Of a stretch of 64,000 nt of DNA, positions 58,555 to 64,000 are shown one piece after another. Location: the NCBI RefSeq assembly GCF_012489685.1, contig NC_080044.1, positions 81,268,732-81,332,731 of the forward strand, read 5' to 3'. The stretch comes from Lotus japonicus (Eukaryota; Streptophyta; Magnoliopsida; Fabales; Fabaceae). The notes under the pieces are model-generated. The model was not told the origin of the DNA. It saw nothing but the letters and a program-made list of their open reading frames with translations, and made no database searches. Made by a program: the position numbers and the translations under genes. Position 1 is the first letter of the stretch; each line of letters starts with the position of its first letter.

Positions 58555-59562
58555 ACTCTGAAGTTCATAGTTTAACGCCGTGATGCATAAAATGGGTGCA
58601 AGTTAACAAGAGGAGGCATGCAGCATGAAAGCTGGTTTAACAACAGCATGATGACAATGCAACAAGCATCCACTTCAAAGTCAAGTTTTAGGTTAATCTG
58701 TCTATAACAGGCATAAATTCAAGAAGTAGAATGTATCCAGACAAAACTGTAACTGTTCAAGTTATTTGCTTAAAGAATCACAAAGTATCCATGGTTGAAC
58801 TTCGTGTTTTTCTTTTTCTGCAGAACGAACGATCGAGTCATATATTAAATTTATATTCCTTAAATTACATTTGCAAACACAAACGAGTAATCAAGCTAAT
58901 TCATTATTCAATGACCAATGACAGTGTCACAGCTCAAAATATTATTTTCTTTCACACTTGTTTTCCATTACATTTTCTCCTTCATATTCTACTCTCTCGT
59001 TTTCTTTCCTCATCCAATCAAATGGAAAGAGAGGGCAGATAAGAAAAAGTCTATCCATGTTGAGTACAAGTTATAAAGATGATACATGAGAAAAATCTAT
59101 GGAAGTGAAGAAAATACTTATGAAAACGTAAAGGAAAACCATCAAAGGAGCTATTTGAAATAATTGTATTGAAAACTTGATTTATAATAATGCCCAGTGA
59201 CACCAATTGATCCATGAAGCAAACTCAACTTACTAGGATAAGGTTTAATTTTTATTGCTGTATCTAAAATAGAGTTCTTAAATACAATTACAAACAAGAC
59301 CGCAGACACATCCTCTAAGAAACCATTGTGACAACTACAACCTGAAAGAAAATGCAAAGTGAGCCATATCATTGCAGGCTTGCACTGATATTCGGGATGA
59401 AATTGAACATTAAATTAATTGATTTTACAATATGATTATTGAACAAAGAGAATTGAGGGAGACTAATTATCAAAATTTCCTGAGAACTTTCACATGCACA
59501 CACAGACGACATAGTGATTACAAATGCAATTTTTAAATAGGGTGGCATCAGAGTCATATTCA
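58555..59562. other. Intergenic region between convergent genes
   Basis: Holds the 3' untranslated regions of the kinase gene (plus) and the biotin carboxylase gene (minus). I see no further gene; short frames here have no recognisable domain. Confidence 0.6.
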
Positions 59563-62500
59563 TCAGGCAGTTGCGCCATTTAGCTCTTTCGTCGTGTTAG
59601 AAAGTACCCTCTTTTGCGGCGGCGGCTGCATTAGAAGTGGACATGGAATAATATTACAAAATCAAACAAAGTATAAATTTTGTAAACAATAACTAATACC
59701 ACAGGAAGGTTTCTTTCCATTAACATTAAGGTTTAGAAACATCTAAGAACACATTACCAAGGTTGGTGAATAGTGTTAGCAATAGGATCATTGTCTTACA
59801 CTCTTACTCTCGCTTACTAAATCATTGACAGAATGCATGCAGTTCAATGATTTAGTTATCTAGAGACTAATTTTACACACGTACTCAGATATTGGATGGA
59901 ATAAATGGACACAAACTATTGTACTTACAACAGTAACTTTTTTCTAAACCAATTCAACTATTAAATTGAAAGTTCTTATAAAGTAGATGGACTTCATAAA
60001 GTTTCATACAAAAAAAACTACTGTTACCTCCTTTTATATAACATATCTAATGTTTAATGCACCATGATGATAATATTGAAGGATCCTGTGTATAATTCTA
60101 AAGACAAGTTCATGTGAAATTTTCCTGACAAAACTATTTTGTAGTAGCTCCAACAAGAATATATAAATTTTAAACCATTGATAGGGGCATAAATACTATA
60201 AAGGAAATATGAAGTTCTTACCACCGCCAACTCCTCCTCGTGTTTTGGAATAAAAGCAGTATCAACCTTGCCATTTTTGAAATCCTGTGATACAATGAAG
60301 ATATTGCATATATTAATCATAATATCAAGTTTTGACTAACAATATTGTCAAAGAATACGTGTTAGCAAAAGTACATAAAAGATGCACTGACCTCAATGTC
60401 AAGGATAAGTTTATGATAATCAATTGTTGTAGGAACTCCTGTAACAAAATTGTTGTAATTGTTAATTATGTCATAGAAAGTGAAGGCTACAAAACAATAA
60501 TAAAGATAACTGGAAGGCTTTAAAGCATATAATAAACACTATGTCAAAGACACTTCAATGGATATGAATAAGATCAGAAAACTGCACCTCCTGCAATTTG
60601 TTTCAAACTGCAGAGGATTCAGGTCAAACAAACTTTGTTTTTTTTTTGCGAAGTGCATATACCAAGGTGCAAAGGAAATGTATATGATTCTTTTCAGTTT
60701 TTTATGGCTTCAGGCACAAGATTGACTTACATGAAGCACAGGTATCTAACATAATAAACACCATCATAAACATCAAAGTATTTTACCTGTGATGATAGTG
60801 TCATCAAGTGCCCGTTTCATGCGCTCAATTGCTTTTTCTCTTGTTGGTGCCCATACAATCAGCTACAAAATGTTCACAAAGTCAAGAGATGAGTAAGAGT
60901 TTCAAATATAAAGAGCACTTCAGATATAGTTGGGTTTATTTATACACTTGTAGGATATTTTATTAGATGCAGTTCATTGAATGCTCTGAACGTTTTTTGC
61001 TTGTCTGTTCATTCTTCCCACTTGTATTGCATAGGGAATCAAAAACTATGACATCTGATAAATTTAATGTGTCATCATCAGGAACTGAAAGAAGTTTAAT
61101 TTTTGGAGGGGTGGTGATATCTGTTGTATACTGACTATAAAATGCAAATCATACACCGATATACAACACATCATTCTCCTTTCTAATAATCATAGGATCC
61201 ATTTTACACTCCTAGCTTACAAAATTCAATCAAATAGCCATCGCCTTCTATATCAACTAATGTCTCACACATAAAACAAGTCATCACCTAATTGATCTCT
61301 ATAATTATATCCCATCATTGCTTAAATCCAAGAGCCCAAGCATATGAGGACGAGAAAAAACTTCGAAAGTAATTGAGAAATTTATGAGAAGACCAAGATT
61401 AGTATATGCTCGTATTAAATATTGACATCGATTTCATTGAAGCGAACAACTAAGATACGTTATAATGAACTCAGATGACGATGATGAGAAATCAATGTTA
61501 GAAAAGAGAAAATAACCGCACACCTTTCCAAGAAGGGAGTCATAGCTTGGAGGAACTACATAATCAGGATAAACATGGCTATCCATTCTGACAAATGGAC
61601 CTCCAGATGGCAAGTATGCTGTTATTCTACCTGTTGGTGGGGAGAAAATTCATTGGATTAATAAAACTTTCAAATGGCAGAATGCTAATAGACCAAACTA
61701 CCAAACAAGTGAGGAAGCTGGTATTAGAATGCAAACACAATTTATTTTTGCTTTCATAATTTTCTTAAAAATACCTGGCCCTGGTCTAAACCCCTTAAAA
61801 GCATCTTCTGCATTGATACGGCATTCAATAGAATGTCCTCTGAGAACAATGTCCTCCTGCAGAAAAACTATGTTAAAAGCAAGCTTCTACAGAATCACAA
61901 GTAAAATATATCCTTGAGTACCTGTTTGTATCGTAGTTTTTCACCCATAGCTACACGAATTTGCTCTTCTATCAAATCAGTAGAGGAAATCATTTCTGTC
62001 ACAGGATGTTCAACCTGGATACGTGTGTTCATCTCCATGAAGTAAAATGAACCCCTTTCATCCAAAAGGAACTCAACCGTTCCAACTCCTATGTAACCAA
62101 TTGATGCAGCAGCTTGAACTGCTGCGTCTCCCATTGCCTTTCGCAACTCGGGGGTCAATGCAGGAGATGGTGCTTCTTCAAGCAGTTTCTGATTACGCCT
62201 CTGTATGAAAATTCACAATTAACAGAACTTATTACTTCAGGTAGGATCTCTGGCAACTCAATTGCTAAAAAGGGAACGTAAATAATCACGCCACATTTTG
62301 ATCTATCCCTCTAACTATAAAACTACTTGAATAACATTGAAATCAAATTCAAGTTTTTTAAATTAAAAAAAAAAATTCATCATACAAGTAGTATCTGTGT
62401 TCATTATCCAATAACATCAGGCACTAGATATACATGTGGAATTTCATAGGGAACTAAGATATAATTAAAAACTATAAATAGAAACATCAATCTTTTACAA

Positions 62501-64000
62501 TGCATAGTTGTTTAGACTTTAGGATATATATACTTTAGTCATATGGCATGTAAGGAGTTTATAGCATCTTTGAATATCCTTGAAGGAGGACTTCTATCTG
62601 AAAGATCAGTCAGTTTCATTTTTCTTTTGGACCAAAATATATATGCTTTAGTCAGAAAACACACATCTCATAGTATACATTTAGTTTTGATCTTGAATTC
62701 ACTAAGGTCAGACATTACAAGTTTACAGAACACATATTTTTATCTTTTGTAAAATGGCATCATAATAAAAATAAGATGAGTATTATTATGCTTAATATAA
62801 CTAACTAACTTGAAAAACTAAACATTGATACAGACAGATAAGAAATTGAGAGAGTTAGTTCATAGTACCTGGATACTGCAATCACGCTCACCAAAGTGAA
62901 CAACATTACCAAATTTATCGGCAAGAACCTGTAAGTCATGAAGCAGAGGAATAGAGGAATTAAACATACAATATTATCACTAATTTCTTAATATGCTTTT
63001 TAAATCATTCAGGTCTTGGATCAAGTCAAAGCACCCGAACAATTAGGAATCTGTCGAATAAATTTAAGACTGTCCACTCACCCAATCCCCAATGCAGAAT
63101 TTTTCTTCTACCTACTGTAACATATACCAGAAAAAGAGGCTGCAAGGTGTTTCTAAATTATTTAAAAAATAACAAAATGTGATGCATGTAATTTAAACTA
63201 ACCATACTTTGAGTGAGCACCAATTTAAATTGAGTTAATGCTAAAGTTCACAGTTGACCTTATTGAGTAATCCCCAACTTGAATGTTTCCTTACATTCTT
63301 AATAGATAAAATTCCCTCAAAGGATTCTCCTAACCCAAGGCTTCAGTCAAATTAAAGATTTCAGGGAGAAAAAGGGGAAACATTACCTGGAACTCAATGT
63401 GCCTTGGGTTCTGAATGTACTTCTCCAAATAAACTCCATCGTTGCCAAATGCAGCAGCTGCCTCACTCTTAGCTTGCTGCATAGAAATCAAATTGAAAAT
63501 TATTCACCAAAGAAGCACATTTAAATTTCTCATCAATGGGATAAGCTTTACAACTATAGACAATCAGAATACATCATCTCCCTTCCATCAGAACCAATTA
63601 TGATTGTTTGACCCTGAAACTTGCTTCTGCTACAAAGATGGTTTCATGTCATACCAATTATTGGAACATAAAAATTGCAGGAAACCTTGTTTCACCTGTT
63701 GACCCAAGTAAGAAATATTGATCTTTTACGTAGTCAGAAAATAGATGTGCAAAAGAAATATACACATGGTACAAGCATTGCACGCTTCATTCAGTTTTTC
63801 GTTTTTATCTGATTATAGGTAATTTTGATCACTATGGCTTCTATATTTCAATCCATTCGAGTTTCAGGTTACCCCTTTTAACTTTTTCCTATAGCTATTA
63901 CAATTTATAACAGAAAGGAAACTAAAGATTGCAATTTATCATGTAGACAACATAACAAGAATTTCATTCAGGCAAAAATAATACCTGTAACAACTTCACA
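59563..64000 (-). CDS. CAC2: Biotin carboxylase subunit of plastid acetyl-CoA carboxylase (3' part of gene)
   Basis: Ten exons are visible on the minus strand: 64000-63985 (continues outside), 63476-63387, 62928-62869, 62200-61922, 61856-61775, 61630-61524, 60862-60787, 60438-60392, 60284-60222, 59625-59563 with stop TGA. All introns are GT-AG and the 883 visible coding bases join without frameshift. The protein carries out ATP-dependent carboxylation of biotin on BCCP, the first half-reaction of fatty acid synthesis in plastids. Diagnostic segments are [40 protein letters not shown], the active-site strand [17 protein letters not shown], and [18 protein letters not shown]. The N-terminal transit peptide and the glycine-rich ATP loop lie beyond 64000. 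The C-terminal tail is [20 protein letters not shown]. The gene converges on the kinase gene. Confidence 0.94.

Noticed and set aside
63470..63484. NAGNAG tandem splice acceptor in the biotin carboxylase gene
   Set aside because: On careful reversal the site reads TATGCAG|CAAGCT with a single usable AG in frame.

Overview
This window looks like nuclear DNA of a flowering plant. It is AT-rich, has short exons with GT-AG introns, a plastid-type biotin carboxylase gene, a pollen receptor-like kinase gene, and chromovirus, Mutator-like, hAT, Stowaway and Helitron transposons. A eudicot is likely. A legume is my guess from the style of the repeats, but the sequence does not prove it. About half of the window is transposable-element DNA, much of it nested.

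Layout. 1-2560: AT-rich DNA with no gene I recognise. 2570-23627: a small Mutator-like element with a perfect 9-bp target duplication. It is split at 3499-23233 by a minus-strand Ty3/gypsy chromovirus (Tekay/Del type) arranged LTR-internal-LTR-internal-LTR inside a single 5-bp target duplication. The middle LTR contains a 100-N assembly gap. Both internal copies carry the same amber codon inside reverse transcriptase. 25592-27353: a Pack-MULE with 295-bp terminal inverted repeats, a perfect 10-bp target duplication and a captured, still spliceable DUF760/UVB-induced-like gene fragment. 27909-32405: a nine-exon TruA-family tRNA pseudouridine synthase gene with one GC-AG intron and a decayed LINE in a large intron. 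32794-45709: a probable composite Helitron holding a pol-less Ty3/gypsy element (38099-44494, identical 279-bp LTRs) and an 804-bp hAT element (44683-45486).

The right third is ordinary gene space. 46692-50158 is a three-exon LRR receptor-like kinase of the pollen-receptor-kinase type with pseudokinase features. 50455-50601 is a Stowaway MITE. 51213-52361 is another Mutator-like element. 53246-58554 is a ten-exon USP-plus-kinase gene (RLCK IX type) whose introns contain several short related repeats. 59563-64000 (minus) is the 3' two thirds of plastid acetyl-CoA carboxylase biotin carboxylase, convergent with the kinase gene and running off the window edge.

The host genes are unrelated housekeeping and signalling genes; there is no operon-like cluster. 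The most interesting material is in the transposons: the tandem chromovirus that may be partly an assembly artefact, the Pack-MULE with an intact chimeric ORF, and the pol-less retroelement whose antisense strand carries an intron-containing gene with its own promoter-like sequence. All exon boundaries were derived by eye from splice consensus, reading-frame continuity and family resemblance.
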